Below are positions 10,730 through 20,599 of a stretch of 64,000 nt of DNA, in pieces. Both the position numbers and the translations under genes were made by a program. The stretch lies in assembly GCF_001889605.1 (NCBI RefSeq), contig NZ_CP018171.1:3432501-3496500 (forward strand). The letters run 5' to 3'. The DNA comes from Aquibium oceanicum. Lineage in GTDB: Bacteria; Pseudomonadota; Alphaproteobacteria; Rhizobiales; Rhizobiaceae. Below the pieces are notes generated by a model. That model had not been told where the DNA came from. It saw nothing but the letters and a program-made list of their open reading frames with translations, and did no database searches. Each line of letters opens with the position of its first letter. The stretch's first letter is position 1.

Positions 10730-10896
10730 GTCGATGTCTCGCTCCTTGCAGCGCCCGCGGCCGACCGGTGCTGGCGCATCCAGAAACCGCGGTAGCGACA
10801 CAGTGTGACAACAGATAGCACGGACTTGCAAACGGGCCGATAATGATCCAAACGCTGGGCGCGTCACCAAGATCACCATCCCCGCAGGAGACGACG

Positions 10897-11142
10897 ATGG
10901 CCGGCCACACGATCCCGCATTTCCAGAACGACGCCGGACATCACGCGGTCGACATCGGCGTCAAGGAATTCATGTGCACGGGCGCGACCGATCCCTTCGA
11001 CCACCCGCACGTCTTCCTTGACATGGGCGACGACAGCGAGATCGTCTGTCCTTACTGCTCGACGCTCTACCGCTACGATCCTTCGCTGAAATCCTCCGAG
11101 ACGCGGCCCGAGGGATGTATCTACATGACCCGCGCGGCCTGA
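10897..11142 (+). CDS. Zinc-finger (CHCC) domain protein
   Basis: 81 aa. Cys/His spacing in [20 protein letters not shown]...[12 protein letters not shown] fits the zf-CHCC family, which includes the small zinc subunit of mitochondrial complex I (NDUFS6) and free-standing alphaproteobacterial homologues. The start at 10897 follows GCAGGAG; an in-frame upstream ATG at 10843 is less likely. It is divergent from ppk and 19 bp ahead of a flavin monooxygenase on the same strand. Its role in bacteria is not established. Confidence 0.88.
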   Translation: MAGHTIPHFQNDAGHHAVDIGVKEFMCTGATDPFDHPHVFLDMGDDSEIVCPYCSTLYRYDPSLKSSETRPEGCIYMTRAA

Positions 11143-11161
11143 AGCGTCCGAGAGAGCCAGC

Positions 11162-12373
11162 GTGACGGCGGACGCCCGCCCGAAGACGATCCTCATAGCC
11201 GGAGCCGGAATGGCCGGGCTGACGGCCGCGATCGCTTTCGCGGCTCGCGGACATTCGGTGCGCGTCTTCGAACGAGCGCCGCAGCTCGAGGAGATCGGGG
11301 CCGGCCTGCAGCTCTCGCCCAACGCGACGAAGATCCTCGACACACTCGGCGTGCTCGAAATGGTTCGCCCGGCCTCGGTGCGTCCGGAGGCGATCGTGCT
11401 GCGCGGCGCCTACGGGCTGAAGGAGATCACGCGCGTGGCGCTGGGCGATTTCGCCGAGAAGCGCTGGGGCGCGCCCTATCTCACCGTCCACCGGGCCGAC
11501 CTGCAGAGCGCGCTCGCCTCGCGGCTGAAGCGCATGGCCGGCGTGGAACTGATCACCGGCGCGGACGTGCGCGATGTCGCCTTCCATCCGAAGGGAGCGA
11601 CGCTCTCCATCGACCACGGCGGCCGCATCCTGGAGGCGACGGGAGATCTGGTGGTCGCGGCTGACGGCGTCTGGTCGACCCTGCGCGGCGACGAGGGCAA
11701 TCGACAGTCCTTCACCGGGCTCACCGCCTGGCGCGCGACCATCCGGCGCGGCGAGCCGCACGGCTTTTCCGAAGGCATGATCGCCGGAGACGTCGTCACC
11801 GCTTACCTCAATCCCCGCTTCCACTTGGTGGCCTATCCGATCCGCGGCGGAGCGGCGGTCAATCTGGTCGCGATCACCAAAGGCGCGCGCATAGCGCCGT
11901 CATGGTCGGCCATGGCCGACAGCGGCGAACTCGTGAAGGCGCTGGCGGCGACGCCCGGACTGGCGAAGCTCGCCGAGGGTGCGGGAAGCTGGACGAAATG
12001 GCCGCTGCACGTCGTCGACCGGCGCGGCCCCTGGACCAGCGCACGCGGCATCGCGCTGATCGGCGATGCCGCGCATGCCATGACGCCTTTCGCCGCGCAG
12101 GGCGCGGCGATGGCGATCGAGGACGCGGCGGTGCTGGCCATGCTGGTGGACCGGCACGGCGACGACCTGCCCGCAGCGCTCGCCGCCTACGAGCGGCAGC
12201 GCAGGCCGAGGATCGCGCGGGTGGCGCGGCGCGGCGCCTTCAACCGATTCACCTGGCACGCGGCGGGTCCGATCGCGATCGGACGCAACGTCGTCGCGGG
12301 CATGCTCTCGCCGCGGCGGCACGCGACCGACCTCGACTGGCTCTACGGCTGGGACGCTTCGACGGCGGAGTGA
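11162..12373 (+). CDS. FAD-dependent monooxygenase (salicylate hydroxylase / UbiH-like)
   Basis: 403 aa. The N-terminal dinucleotide-binding motif IAGAGMAGLTAAIAFAARG, the middle VVAADGVWSTLR (DG motif) and the C-terminal GDAAHAMTPFAAQGAAMAIE are the three FAD contacts of class A aromatic hydroxylases. The substrate is not identifiable; homologues are annotated as salicylate or ubiquinone-type hydroxylases. The start is GTG at 11162, 19 bp after the zinc-finger gene, suggesting an operon. The C-terminus lacks the thioredoxin-like domain of phenol hydroxylases. Confidence 0.88.
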   Translation: MTADARPKTILIAGAGMAGLTAAIAFAARGHSVRVFERAPQLEEIGAGLQLSPNATKILDTLGVLEMVRPASVRPEAIVLRGAYGLKEITRVALGDFAEKRWGAPYLTVHRADLQSALASRLKRMAGVELITGADVRDVAFHPKGATLSIDHGGRILEATGDLVVAADGVWSTLRGDEGNRQSFTGLTAWRATIRRGEPHGFSEGMIAGDVVTAYLNPRFHLVAYPIRGGAAVNLVAITKGARIAPSWSAMADSGELVKALAATPGLAKLAEGAGSWTKWPLHVVDRRGPWTSARGIALIGDAAHAMTPFAAQGAAMAIEDAAVLAMLVDRHGDDLPAALAAYERQRRPRIARVARRGAFNRFTWHAAGPIAIGRNVVAGMLSPRRHATDLDWLYGWDASTAE

Positions 12374-12383
12374 CGCGCGGGCG

Positions 12384-13094
12384 TCAGTCGACGGTCGCGC
12401 CGCGCGGCGGAACGTCGGCGTGCAGGGCGAGCGACCATTCGAGGAAGACCGGCAGCGGCGTCCAGAACCCGGTGCGGAGGCCGGCGGCGCGCAAGGCCGA
12501 CGCCGTCCACACGTTGCAGCCCGCGAGCGCGTTGAACCAGCCGTGGGCATCGTAGAAGAGATCGTCGTCGCCATAGCCCGGCGCGGCCAGGCGGAAACCG
12601 CCGGCGTCGGTGTCGAAGCTTGCGACCGTGAAATCCAGAAGCGCCTCGAACTCCGTCTCATCGAGGTCGAGGACGGTGACGGCAGGATGCTCGGGCGAGA
12701 TGTCGCCCGCGATAAGGACGTGCATCACTGAGCTGTCGAGCGTGAAGGCGCGCAACACCGGGAGCGGCTTCAGGTCGGCCCAGGTCGGGGTCTCGACGTA
12801 GAAGGAGCGCCCTCCCCAGCCGAGCACCAGCCAGCGCGCGCCGGGCGCGTCGATCGGCAGCCCGTCGGCGGCCATCGACGAAAACCGTGCCACGACGTCC
12901 GGATCGGCGGGCAGCGCGATGTCGGTGTGGATCGGATTGGAAAGCAGGAGGACGGTTCGGCGCGTGGCGCCCTCCTCACCCGCCCGCTGCAACGGCAGCA
13001 GCGGACGCGGGACGAGGATGCCGGCCGCAACGGCAAGGATCGCCGTGGCGGCGGCGAACAGGGCGAAGCGAAACAGCCGGCGCATGCGCCGCAT
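12384..13094 (-). CDS. DUF2459 / TIGR02117 family protein
   Basis: 236 aa. An N-terminal hydrophobic stretch (RFALFAAATAILAVAAGILV) makes a signal anchor. The domain shows LLLSNPIHTDIALP, WLVLGWGGRSFYVETPTW and GWFNALAGCNVWTASALRAAG, matching a family first described near urease genes. The conserved His, Cys and Asn positions suggest a papain-like hydrolase fold, but activity is unknown. It is convergent with the monooxygenase and 24 bp downstream of aapP on the same strand, possibly by read-through. Confidence 0.85.
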   Translation of the reverse strand: MRRMRRLFRFALFAAATAILAVAAGILVPRPLLPLQRAGEEGATRRTVLLLSNPIHTDIALPADPDVVARFSSMAADGLPIDAPGARWLVLGWGGRSFYVETPTWADLKPLPVLRAFTLDSSVMHVLIAGDISPEHPAVTVLDLDETEFEALLDFTVASFDTDAGGFRLAAPGYGDDDLFYDAHGWFNALAGCNVWTASALRAAGLRTGFWTPLPVFLEWSLALHADVPPRGATVD

Positions 13095-13118
13095 TCGGGC
13101 GATTCCGGCGTCCCGGGG

Positions 13119-13922
13119 TCAGTGCAGGATCTGGCTCAGGAACAGCTTGGTGCGCTCGTGTTGCGGATTGTCGAAGAACTCGGCCGGCGTGTTCTGCTCG
13201 ACGATCTGGCCCATGTCCATGAAGATCACGCGATTGGCGACCTGCCGGGCGAAGCCCATTTCGTGCGTGACGCAAAGCATGGTCATGCCCTCTTCCGCGA
13301 GCCCGACCATCGTATCCAGCACTTCCTTGATCATCTCGGGATCGAGCGCTGAGGTCGGCTCGTCGAAGAGCATGATGCGCGGGTTCATGCAAAGCGAGCG
13401 GGCGATCGCCACGCGCTGCTGCTGGCCGCCGGACAACTGGCCCGGATACTTGTTGGCCTGCTCGGGGATCTTGACCCGTTCGAGGAAGTGCATGGCAATC
13501 TCGTCGGCCTGCTTCTTCGGCAGCTTGCGCACCCAGATCGGCGCCAGCGTGCAGTTCTCCAGGATGGTCAGGTGCGGGAAAAGGTTGAAGTGCTGGAACA
13601 CCATGCCGACTTCGCGACGCACCTCGTCGATCTTCTTCAGATCATTGGTGAGTTCGATGCCGTCGACAATGATCTTGCCCTTCTGGTGCTCTTCCAGCCG
13701 GTTGATGCAGCGGATCATCGTCGATTTTCCCGATCCCGATGGACCGGCGATGACGATGCGCTCGCCGCGCATGACCTTGAGGTTGATGTCCTTCAGGACG
13801 TGGAAGTCGCCGTACCACTTGTGCATGCCGACGATCTCGACGGCGACGTCGGTATCGGAGACCTCCATCTTGGCGCGTTTGACAGCCGTGTCGTCGGCCG
13901 GAGCCGCATTGTGCATAGCCAT
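13119..13922 (-). CDS. aapP: General L-amino-acid ABC transporter, ATP-binding protein
   Basis: 267 aa cytoplasmic ATPase of a polar amino-acid uptake system. Walker A is [18 protein letters not shown], the signature [15 protein letters not shown], Walker [12 protein letters not shown]. The first 25 residues are an Ala/Lys-rich extension typical of AapP. It is the last gene of aapJQMP, separated from aapM by 46 bp. The cytoplasmic face of the AapQ/AapM permeases is its partner. Confidence 0.95.
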   Translation of the reverse strand: MAMHNAAPADDTAVKRAKMEVSDTDVAVEIVGMHKWYGDFHVLKDINLKVMRGERIVIAGPSGSGKSTMIRCINRLEEHQKGKIIVDGIELTNDLKKIDEVRREVGMVFQHFNLFPHLTILENCTLAPIWVRKLPKKQADEIAMHFLERVKIPEQANKYPGQLSGGQQQRVAIARSLCMNPRIMLFDEPTSALDPEMIKEVLDTMVGLAEEGMTMLCVTHEMGFARQVANRVIFMDMGQIVEQNTPAEFFDNPQHERTKLFLSQILH

Positions 13923-13968
13923 CGAGGTTCCCCTTTATCGTTGTTCCATGGCTGTTGACGGGAATTGT

Positions 13969-15126
13969 CTATCGTTTGTGGCCGGTGTCCAGCAGCCTTT
14001 CCATGAAGATCGAGTAGCGGGACATGCCGAAGCAGAAGAGCCAGAAAACGAAGCCGGCGAAGACCAGCCCGGTCATCGGCGTCTGCGGCGAGGCCCAGGC
14101 AGCGTCCGAGAAGTTCTGGCGGACGATGCCGAGCAGATCGAACATGCCGATGATCGACACAAGGCTCGTGTCCTTGAAGAGGCCAATGAAGGTGTTGACG
14201 ATGCCGGGAATGACGAGCTTGATCGCCTGCGGCAGCACGATCAGGTACATCTTCTGCCAGTAGCCGAGGCCGAGCGAATCCGCGCCCTCGTACTGGCCCT
14301 TCGGGATCGCCTGGAGACCGCCGCGGATCACCTCGGCCATGTAGGCGGAAGCGAAGAGCGATACGCCGACGAGCGCGCGCAGGAACTTGTCGAAATTGAC
14401 GCCGGCCGGCAGGAAGAGCGGGAACATGACGCTCGCCATGAACAGCACCGTGACGAGCGGCACCCCGCGCACCGCCTCGATGAAGATGACGCACAGCATC
14501 TTCACCACCGGCATCTTCGATCGACGGCCAAGCGCCAGGACGATGCCCAGCGGCAGGGACACCGCGATGCCGACGAAGGAGAGGACGAGCGTGACCAGCA
14601 GTCCGCCCCAGACCGAGGTCTCGACGTACTCCAGCCCGAACCAGCCGCCGACGAGCAGGAAGAACGCCACGACCGGGAAGACGAAGAAGAACAGGATGGC
14701 GTTCAGGCCCTTGCGCGGAGCGCTGGGGATCAGGAGGGGGATCAAAAGCGCCACGAAGATCGCCGCCACCAGAAGGACGCGCCAGCGCTCGTCGATCGGG
14801 TAGCGCCCGAACATGAACTGCTCGAACTTGGCGCCGACGAAGGCCCAGCAGGCGCCGGACCAGCCTTCGGGCTGCACGCCGCCCTGTGCGACCGTCGCGC
14901 ATACCGAGCGATCCGATCCGGTCCACTGGGCGCTGATGAACGCCCAGTCGATCAGCGGCGGGACGACCAGGGCGATGATGACGAGCCCGACGATGGTCAG
15001 GACGATGTCCGCCGGCGTCGACAGGAGATTGGTGCGCACCCAGCGCACCGCCCCCCTCTCGCTGATCGGCGGAGGCTGGTTCGCGATCATTTCGGCGCGA
15101 ACGAACGAGAGATCGTGCTCCTGCAT
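13969..15126 (-). CDS. aapM: General L-amino-acid ABC transporter, permease AapM
   Basis: 385 aa inner-membrane permease. A long N-terminal part ([20 protein letters not shown], then about 150 residues with extra TM helices) precedes the HisM-like core with the EAA loop ([20 protein letters not shown]). The periplasmic segment with [21 protein letters not shown] is typical of AapM/BztC. It forms a heterodimer with AapQ. It is 6 bp downstream of aapQ. Confidence 0.94.
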   Translation of the reverse strand: MQEHDLSFVRAEMIANQPPPISERGAVRWVRTNLLSTPADIVLTIVGLVIIALVVPPLIDWAFISAQWTGSDRSVCATVAQGGVQPEGWSGACWAFVGAKFEQFMFGRYPIDERWRVLLVAAIFVALLIPLLIPSAPRKGLNAILFFFVFPVVAFFLLVGGWFGLEYVETSVWGGLLVTLVLSFVGIAVSLPLGIVLALGRRSKMPVVKMLCVIFIEAVRGVPLVTVLFMASVMFPLFLPAGVNFDKFLRALVGVSLFASAYMAEVIRGGLQAIPKGQYEGADSLGLGYWQKMYLIVLPQAIKLVIPGIVNTFIGLFKDTSLVSIIGMFDLLGIVRQNFSDAAWASPQTPMTGLVFAGFVFWLFCFGMSRYSIFMERLLDTGHKR

Positions 15127-15132
15127 GTTCGT

Positions 15133-16323
15133 CTACCGCTCCACCAGCGCCATTCGGGAATTGAACCAGTTCATGAACACGGACGTGGTCAGACTGAGGC
15201 TCAGATAGACCACCATCCAGATGGCCACGACCTCGATCGACTGGCCCGTCTGGTTGAGGATCGTGCCGCCGATGGCGACGAGATCGGGGTAGCCGATGGC
15301 AACCGCCAGAGACGAGTTCTTGGTCAGGTTGAGGTACTGGCTGGTCAGCGGCGGGATGACGATGCGCATGGCCTGCGGCACGATCACCAGCCGCAGCGCC
15401 TGCCCGGGACGCAGGCCGAGCGCGAAGGAGGCTTCCGACTGCCCGTGCGCGACGCCCAGAATGCCCGCGCGCACGATCTCGGCGATGAAGGAGGCGGTGT
15501 AGAAGGAGAGTGCCAGATAGAGCGCCAGGAACTCCGGCTTCACCGTCCAGCCGCCGTTGAGGTTGAAGGCGCCGAGCACCGGGTACTCGAAGGTGAGCGG
15601 AGCGCCCATTACCAGGAAGGCGAGGATCGGCAGCCCAAGGATGAGCCCCACCGACGTCCAGAACACCGGGAAAGTCTGTCCGGTCGCCATCTGTCGCGCA
15701 TGAGCGCGCCGGGCCACGAACCATGACATGGCGATGCCGAGCACCAGGGCCAGCGGAACGAGCCAGGCGCCGTCGCCCCAGATGGCGCGCGGAAAGAATA
15801 AGCCGCGGCTGTTGAGGAAGCTGTAGAGCGGCAGTTCGATGGAATCGCGCGGGAGCGGCAGGACCGACAGAACGCCGAGGTACCAGAAAAAGATGACGAG
15901 CAACGGCGGAATGTTGCGGAAAACCTCGACGTAGACGGTGCAGATCCGCGAAATCAGCCAGTTCTTCGAAAGCCGTCCGATGCCGATCAGGAAGCCGACG
16001 ATCGTCGCCGTGATGATGCCGACGAAGGCCACCACCATCGTGTTGATGAGACCGGTGACCAGCGCCCTGCCGAACGTCGAATCCGGCGTGAACGGGATCA
16101 GGGAGACGGCGATGTCGAAGCCGGCGCGGCTGTCGAGGAAACCGAAACCGGACGAGATGTTCGCCCGCCGCAAATTGTCGATGGTGTTGCCGACGATCCA
16201 GGCGACGAAAGCGAGGAGGCCTACGAAGACCACCACCTGGAAGACGACGGAGCGGACCTTGGGATCGTAGAGGAGCGACGAACGGGCGGAGCCGTGGTCG
16301 CCAAGCGTTTCCTGGGAAGCCAT
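15133..16323 (-). CDS. aapQ: General L-amino-acid ABC transporter, permease AapQ
   Basis: 396 aa permease with the extra N-terminal membrane region of the AapQ/BztB type and a large periplasmic loop near residues 40-85. The EAA loop ILGVAHGQSEASFALGLRPGQ lies near residue 300. It pairs with AapM to form the channel. A strong hairpin at 16344-16368 separates it from aapJ, which probably sets a lower level than the binding protein. Confidence 0.94.
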   Translation of the reverse strand: MASQETLGDHGSARSSLLYDPKVRSVVFQVVVFVGLLAFVAWIVGNTIDNLRRANISSGFGFLDSRAGFDIAVSLIPFTPDSTFGRALVTGLINTMVVAFVGIITATIVGFLIGIGRLSKNWLISRICTVYVEVFRNIPPLLVIFFWYLGVLSVLPLPRDSIELPLYSFLNSRGLFFPRAIWGDGAWLVPLALVLGIAMSWFVARRAHARQMATGQTFPVFWTSVGLILGLPILAFLVMGAPLTFEYPVLGAFNLNGGWTVKPEFLALYLALSFYTASFIAEIVRAGILGVAHGQSEASFALGLRPGQALRLVIVPQAMRIVIPPLTSQYLNLTKNSSLAVAIGYPDLVAIGGTILNQTGQSIEVVAIWMVVYLSLSLTTSVFMNWFNSRMALVER

Positions 16324-16343
16324 CGGGTACCTTTCAGAAGGCT

Positions 16344-16368
16344 CCGGGAGGCGCGTTGCGCCTCCCGG
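16344..16368 (-). promoter_or_regulatory. Intercistronic hairpin between aapJ and aapQ
   Basis: Perfect 11-bp stem (CCGGGAGGCGC / GCGCCTCCCGG) with a 3-nt loop in the 60-bp gap between the binding-protein gene and the first permease gene. No T-run follows on the coding strand, so it is more likely an RNA-stabilising or attenuating element than a full terminator. Such hairpins commonly keep binding-protein mRNA in excess. Confidence 0.7.
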
Positions 16369-16383
16369 GTCCGGTGACGTTCC

Positions 16384-17415
16384 TTAGCGGATCGGCGGCG
16401 CGTACATGATGCCGCCCTTGGTCCAGAGCTGGTTCAGGCCGCGAGCGATCTTGAGCGGCGAACCCGAGCCGATGTTGCGCTCGAAGCTCTCGCCGTAGTT
16501 GCCGACGGCCTTCACGATGTTGACGACCCACTCCTTGTCGAGGCCGAGACCTTCCGCGAGCGTCGAATCGGCCTCCTGGCCGAGAACGCGCGCGATCTCG
16601 GGGTTGTCGGAACCCTTCATCTCCTCGACGTTCTCCTGCGTGATGCCGAGTTCCTCGGCGATGATCATCGCATTGAGCGTCCACTTGACGACGTCGAACC
16701 ACTGGTCGTCGCCCTGGCGCACGGCGGGGCCGAGCGGCTCCTTGGAGATGATCTCGGGAAGCACGACGTGATCGTCCGGCGCGGCGAGCGTCAGGCGGAT
16801 CGAATACAGGCCCGACTGGTCGGTGGTGTAGACGTCGCAGCGGCCGGAATCATAGGCGGCATTGACCTCTTCGAGCTTCTCGAAGACGACCGGGTTGTAT
16901 TCCATGTTGTTGGCACGGAAATAGTCGGCGAGGTTGAGCTCGGTGGTCGTGCCGGTCTGCACGCAGACGGATGCGCCCGAAAGTTGCAGGGCCGAGTTCA
17001 CGCCGGGCAGGTTCTTCGCGTTAATCATGAAGCCCTGGCCGTCATAGTAGTTGACGCCCGCGAAGTTGAAGCCGAGCGCGGTATCGCGGCTGAGCGTCCA
17101 TGTGGTGTTGCGCGACAGCATGTCGATTTCGCCCGACTGAAGCGCCGTGAACCGTTCCTTTGCGGTGGTGGGGGTGTACTTCACCTTGGTCGCGTCACCG
17201 AAGACCGCCGCGGCGACCGCCTTGCAGATGTCCACGTCGAAGCCGGCCCACTCGCCCTGGTCGTTCGGAGAGGCGAAGCCGGCGAGGCCGGTGTTGACGC
17301 CGCATTGGACGAAGCCCTTTGCCTTCACGTCGTCGAGCGTCGCGGCCGAGGCGGCCGAGGCGGCCAGCCCGAGGGCCGCTGCGCCGAGTACGCCGGTCAA
17401 GATCGTCGTTTTCAT
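16384..17415 (-). CDS. aapJ: General L-amino-acid ABC transporter, periplasmic binding protein
   Basis: 343 aa solute-binding protein. The N-terminal signal peptide (MKTTILTGVLGAAALGLAAS, cleavage near ASAA) is followed by GFVQCGVNTGLAGFASPNDQ and WAGFDVDICKAVAAAVFGD, typical of the family-3 AapJ/BztA group. It delivers broad-range L-amino acids to AapQM-P in the inner membrane. It is the first gene of the operon. The upstream 392-bp region divides it from divergent metC, the arrangement known for the R. leguminosarum aap locus. Confidence 0.96.
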   Translation of the reverse strand: MKTTILTGVLGAAALGLAASAASAATLDDVKAKGFVQCGVNTGLAGFASPNDQGEWAGFDVDICKAVAAAVFGDATKVKYTPTTAKERFTALQSGEIDMLSRNTTWTLSRDTALGFNFAGVNYYDGQGFMINAKNLPGVNSALQLSGASVCVQTGTTTELNLADYFRANNMEYNPVVFEKLEEVNAAYDSGRCDVYTTDQSGLYSIRLTLAAPDDHVVLPEIISKEPLGPAVRQGDDQWFDVVKWTLNAMIIAEELGITQENVEEMKGSDNPEIARVLGQEADSTLAEGLGLDKEWVVNIVKAVGNYGESFERNIGSGSPLKIARGLNQLWTKGGIMYAPPIR

Positions 17416-17807
17416 ACCTGAAACCCTTTTTCTGTTCCCGGGGTTTTCCCCGGTCTGTTACCCTCGCGGAAGTCTATCGCAGCCCCCGTTAACCCCCGGC
17501 GGCAGCGTACCTCTTCAGCACGCCTCCCTGCAGCTCCCGTACGCGCATCGAAGGCGATTATTACCAATTGGTCAAGGGTAAATGGCTGAATCCGGCCGCT
17601 TACTCCTTGTGGGAGCGGCGGTTTCGAGCCCGCCTGGACGGATTCGGTCGTGGTGCCCATGAAAGCGGCGGAGAAAGCCCGATCCGCGGGCAAAGCCCCC
17701 TGCCCTCGATCGTGCCTCGGAGCCGATATGATCCGTCGCGCCCTAATATTGCGCTGGCTTCGCCGCCGCATTATGGCTTGCCGCTAATACATTGCCAGGG
17801 AGAGAAC
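17416..17807. other. aapJ/metC divergent intergenic region
   Basis: 392 bp that must hold both divergent promoters. A 10-bp palindrome ACCAATTGGT lies about 150 bp upstream of aapJ in an otherwise rare AT-rich patch (TTATTACCAATTGGT), a candidate operator or promoter element. Upstream of metC, GGGAGAG precedes the ATG. An open frame runs from metC back to 17568 but shows no family similarity there. Confidence 0.5.
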
Positions 17808-18986
17808 ATGGCAGCAAATGGCGACCCGAAGTCGGGCATCAATACGCGTCTCGCGCATGCCGGACACGATCCGCGGACGTTTCACGGCTTCGTCAATCCG
17901 CCGGTCGTGCACGCCTCGACCGTGCTCTTTCCCGATGCCGGGACGATGGCCGCGCGCAACCAGAAATACACCTACGGCACGCGCGGAACGCCGACGACGG
18001 ACGCGCTGGCCGATGCCATCGACGAGCTTGAAGGCTCGGCCGGAACCATCGTGGTTCCGTCGGGGCTCGCGGCCGTGACGATCCCGCTGCTCGCGTTCCT
18101 CTCAGCCGGCGATCACGTTCTGATCGTCGATTCGGTCTATCACCCGACAAGGCGTTTCGCCGACACCATGCTGGCGAGGCTCGGCGTCGAGGTGCAGTAC
18201 TACGACCCTCTCGTCGGCGCCGGCATCGATGCGCTGATGAAGCCGAACACGAAGGTGGTCTTTACCGAATCGCCCGGCTCCAACACGTTCGAGATGCAGG
18301 ACATTCCCGCCATCGCTTCTGTTGCCAAGGAGCGTGGGGCGGTGGTGATGATGGACAATTCCTGGGCGACGCCCGTACACTTCCGCCCGCTCGACCACGG
18401 TGTCGACATCTCGATCCATGCGGCGACCAAGTACCTAGCGGGTCATTCCGACGTGCTTATGGGGACGGTTTCGGCAAACGAGCGTTGCTGGGCGCAATTG
18501 CACGAGACGTTCCTGACCCTCGGATGCTGTCCCGCCCCCGACGACGTCTATCAGGTGCTGCGCGGGCTGCGCACCCTCGGCGTGCGGCTGGAGCGCCATC
18601 AGAAGAGCGCGCTGGAGATCGCGCGCTGGCTGGAAGGCCAGCCAGGCGTGTCACGGGTGCTCTATCCGGGGCTGGAGAGCGATCCGGGACACGCGATCTG
18701 GAAACGCGACTTCCGCGGCGCCAGCGGCACGCTTTCGATCGCACTCGACGGCGGCGGGACGAAGAAGGCGCACGCTTTCCTCGATGCCCTGAAACTGTTC
18801 GGCCTCGGCTATTCCTGGGGCGGCTACGAGAGCCTTGCCGTGCACGTGTCGCTGAGCGACCGGATTGTTGCGAAGGGCGACTACGACGGCCCGCTGATGC
18901 GCCTCCAGATCGGGCTGGAGGACGTGGCCGACATCAAGGCCGACCTTACGCGGGCGCTGGAAGCGGCACGATCGACCGACGGGTAG
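17808..18986 (+). CDS. metC: Cystathionine beta-lyase
   Basis: PLP enzyme of the Cys/Met metabolism family, converting cystathionine to homocysteine; 392 aa. The PLP-binding Lys lies in ISIHAATKYLAGHSDVLMG; MMDNSWATPVHFRPLDHG carries the PLP-stacking Asp, and YTYGTRGTPTTDALADAI is the family's N-terminal phosphate-binding region. The start at 17808 follows GGGAGAGAAC. It is divergent from aapJ; in rhizobia metC is the regular upstream neighbour of aap. Confidence 0.95.
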   Translation: MAANGDPKSGINTRLAHAGHDPRTFHGFVNPPVVHASTVLFPDAGTMAARNQKYTYGTRGTPTTDALADAIDELEGSAGTIVVPSGLAAVTIPLLAFLSAGDHVLIVDSVYHPTRRFADTMLARLGVEVQYYDPLVGAGIDALMKPNTKVVFTESPGSNTFEMQDIPAIASVAKERGAVVMMDNSWATPVHFRPLDHGVDISIHAATKYLAGHSDVLMGTVSANERCWAQLHETFLTLGCCPAPDDVYQVLRGLRTLGVRLERHQKSALEIARWLEGQPGVSRVLYPGLESDPGHAIWKRDFRGASGTLSIALDGGGTKKAHAFLDALKLFGLGYSWGGYESLAVHVSLSDRIVAKGDYDGPLMRLQIGLEDVADIKADLTRALEAARSTDG

Positions 18987-19010
18987 CGGCGGGACGGTCG
19001 TCCCGCGCCC

Positions 19011-19844
19011 TTACCCGAGTTCGAGCGTGGTGACGGCGAAGATGCGCGACGCCGCGATGTCCGGCGCAGGACCGCGATACATGCGCGTCGTCTCGAAGCC
19101 CCTGCTCATGCCAGCGTTGAGGAGCATTTCCGTGAAGTCCGGGTGCCCGTCCGGCGCGTCCAGATGAACGTCCTCCCCGCAATCGCACGATAGCGCCGAA
19201 AGCAGCCTGATGGCCGTTTCGGTGTCGTCTGCGAAGAGCGGCCCGATCTTGAAGCCCTCGCGGCAGCGGCGGCGCACGGCGTAACCCGTCACGGCGCCGT
19301 CGCGCAGACTGACGAGCGCCAGGTGCGGAGCGTCGGTCCAAAGCCTCAGGAAAGCCGGCCGCGGCGCGGGAAAACAGGTCCGGTCGAACGCGGCGATCCC
19401 GGGAACATCATCCGGCTCGACCGGCCGGATTTCCGCATCGGAGCCGGCGACCTCGAACCGACCGCTGTAGCGGAACGTGCGGTAGGCCGGGACGAAACCC
19501 ATGCGGGCGTAGTTCGCCTTCTGCGCCGGCACGGCGTCGAGGCCGATCGTTCGGCCCGACAGCCGTTCCATGCCGGCGTCCCAGACGGCCTTGCCGTGGC
19601 CCCTGCCGCGCAGGTCACCACGGCAGATGTAGAGCCCGATGAAACCGAAATCCGGACCGTAGCGGACGGCCGAAATCCCTGCCGCCAGATCGCCGTCGAC
19701 GAATGCGCCGATAAAACCATCGGGATCGGCGGCCTGGAACGCTTCGGAGTCGTGAAGCCCCGGGTTCCAGCCTTCGAGAGCCGCCCATTCGACGAGCGTG
19801 TCGAGTTCCGCGCGGGTGAGCACGCGGATCGTGCGGCCGGTCAT
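19011..19844 (-). CDS. GNAT-family N-acetyltransferase (two tandem domains)
   Basis: 277 aa. The first GNAT domain (about 1-130) has the acetyl-CoA loop RGDLRGRGHGKAVWDAGMERL shortened around RGRGHG and the end segment NYARMGFVPAYRTFRYSG. A second, more diverged GNAT-like domain covers about 140-275 (DRTCFPAPRPAFL, VTGYAVRRRCREGFKIGP), as in two-domain GNAT proteins. The ATG at 19844 overlaps the racemase-like stop by 4 nt (ATGA), so the two are translationally coupled. The substrate is unknown. Confidence 0.85.
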   Translation of the reverse strand: MTGRTIRVLTRAELDTLVEWAALEGWNPGLHDSEAFQAADPDGFIGAFVDGDLAAGISAVRYGPDFGFIGLYICRGDLRGRGHGKAVWDAGMERLSGRTIGLDAVPAQKANYARMGFVPAYRTFRYSGRFEVAGSDAEIRPVEPDDVPGIAAFDRTCFPAPRPAFLRLWTDAPHLALVSLRDGAVTGYAVRRRCREGFKIGPLFADDTETAIRLLSALSCDCGEDVHLDAPDGHPDFTEMLLNAGMSRGFETTRMYRGPAPDIAASRIFAVTTLELG

Positions 19845-20587
19845 ACCGCTTCCGCCGCCAGCGTCGAGAACGGCGCCATTGTTCCCGAGAAACGCTTCGG
19901 CGCCGGCGCGGCGTAGGCACCGCGCTTCGAGGTGGCGAGGCCGAGTGCCACCAGCGCCTCGGCCTGCTTGACGGCAGCGCCCACCCCGTCGATCACCGGC
20001 ACGCCAAACTCGCCCTGCAGCCGGTGTGCCAGGTCCGCCATGCCGGCGCAGCCGAGCACGATGGCTTCGACATGGTCGTGATCGAGCGCGTAGCGGATCT
20101 CGTCGCGCAGGCGGCCGCTGGCGCCCGACGTCGGATCCTCCAGCGCGAGCACCGGAATGCCCGCCACCCTGACCCGCACCCGGCTGCCCATGCCGTAGCG
20201 GATGGCGAGTTCCTCGATCGGAATGCGCGCGCGCTCGTCGGTGGTGACGATCGCGATGCGTTTGGCGATGCAGGCGGCGAGGCTCAAAGCGGATTCGCAG
20301 ATGCCGAGCACCGGAATCGCGGCCATGGCGCGCGCGGCGTCGAGCCCGGTGTCGTCGAAGCAGGCGATGACGGCGGCATCGCAGCCTGCCCGCTCGCCTT
20401 CCCGGATGAGGTCGAGCAGGCCGGGCACGGACAGCGCCTCGTCGAAATAGCCCTCGATGGATGCCGGGCCGGTGCAGGACGTGACCGCCTCGATGGTTGT
20501 CTGCGGCCCCGCCGCGGCACGGGCGGCCGCGGCGATCGTCTGCGTCATCGACGCGGTCGTGTTCGGGTTGACGACGAGAATGCGCAT
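19841..20587 (-). CDS. Asp/Glu/hydantoin racemase family protein
   Basis: 248 aa. It starts MRILVVNPNTTASMTQTI, the hydantoin-racemase signature. The two catalytic cysteines appear in DAAVIACFDDTGLDAAR and VEAIVLGCAGMADLA. Members racemise 5-substituted hydantoins, allantoin or related compounds, or act as maleate-isomerase-like enzymes. It lies downstream of an ABC uptake operon on the same strand, 12 bp after the permease gene, so the imported compound may be its substrate. The exact reaction is not determined. Confidence 0.88.
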   Translation of the reverse strand: MRILVVNPNTTASMTQTIAAAARAAAGPQTTIEAVTSCTGPASIEGYFDEALSVPGLLDLIREGERAGCDAAVIACFDDTGLDAARAMAAIPVLGICESALSLAACIAKRIAIVTTDERARIPIEELAIRYGMGSRVRVRVAGIPVLALEDPTSGASGRLRDEIRYALDHDHVEAIVLGCAGMADLAHRLQGEFGVPVIDGVGAAVKQAEALVALGLATSKRGAYAAPAPKRFSGTMAPFSTLAAEAV

Positions 20588-20599
20588 GATGCGGGAAGC

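Noticed and set aside
12919-15726. A 935-codon plus-strand frame opposite the aap permease genes
   Set aside because: It is antisense to aapP and aapM; the translation is highly charged, low-complexity and unlike any protein.
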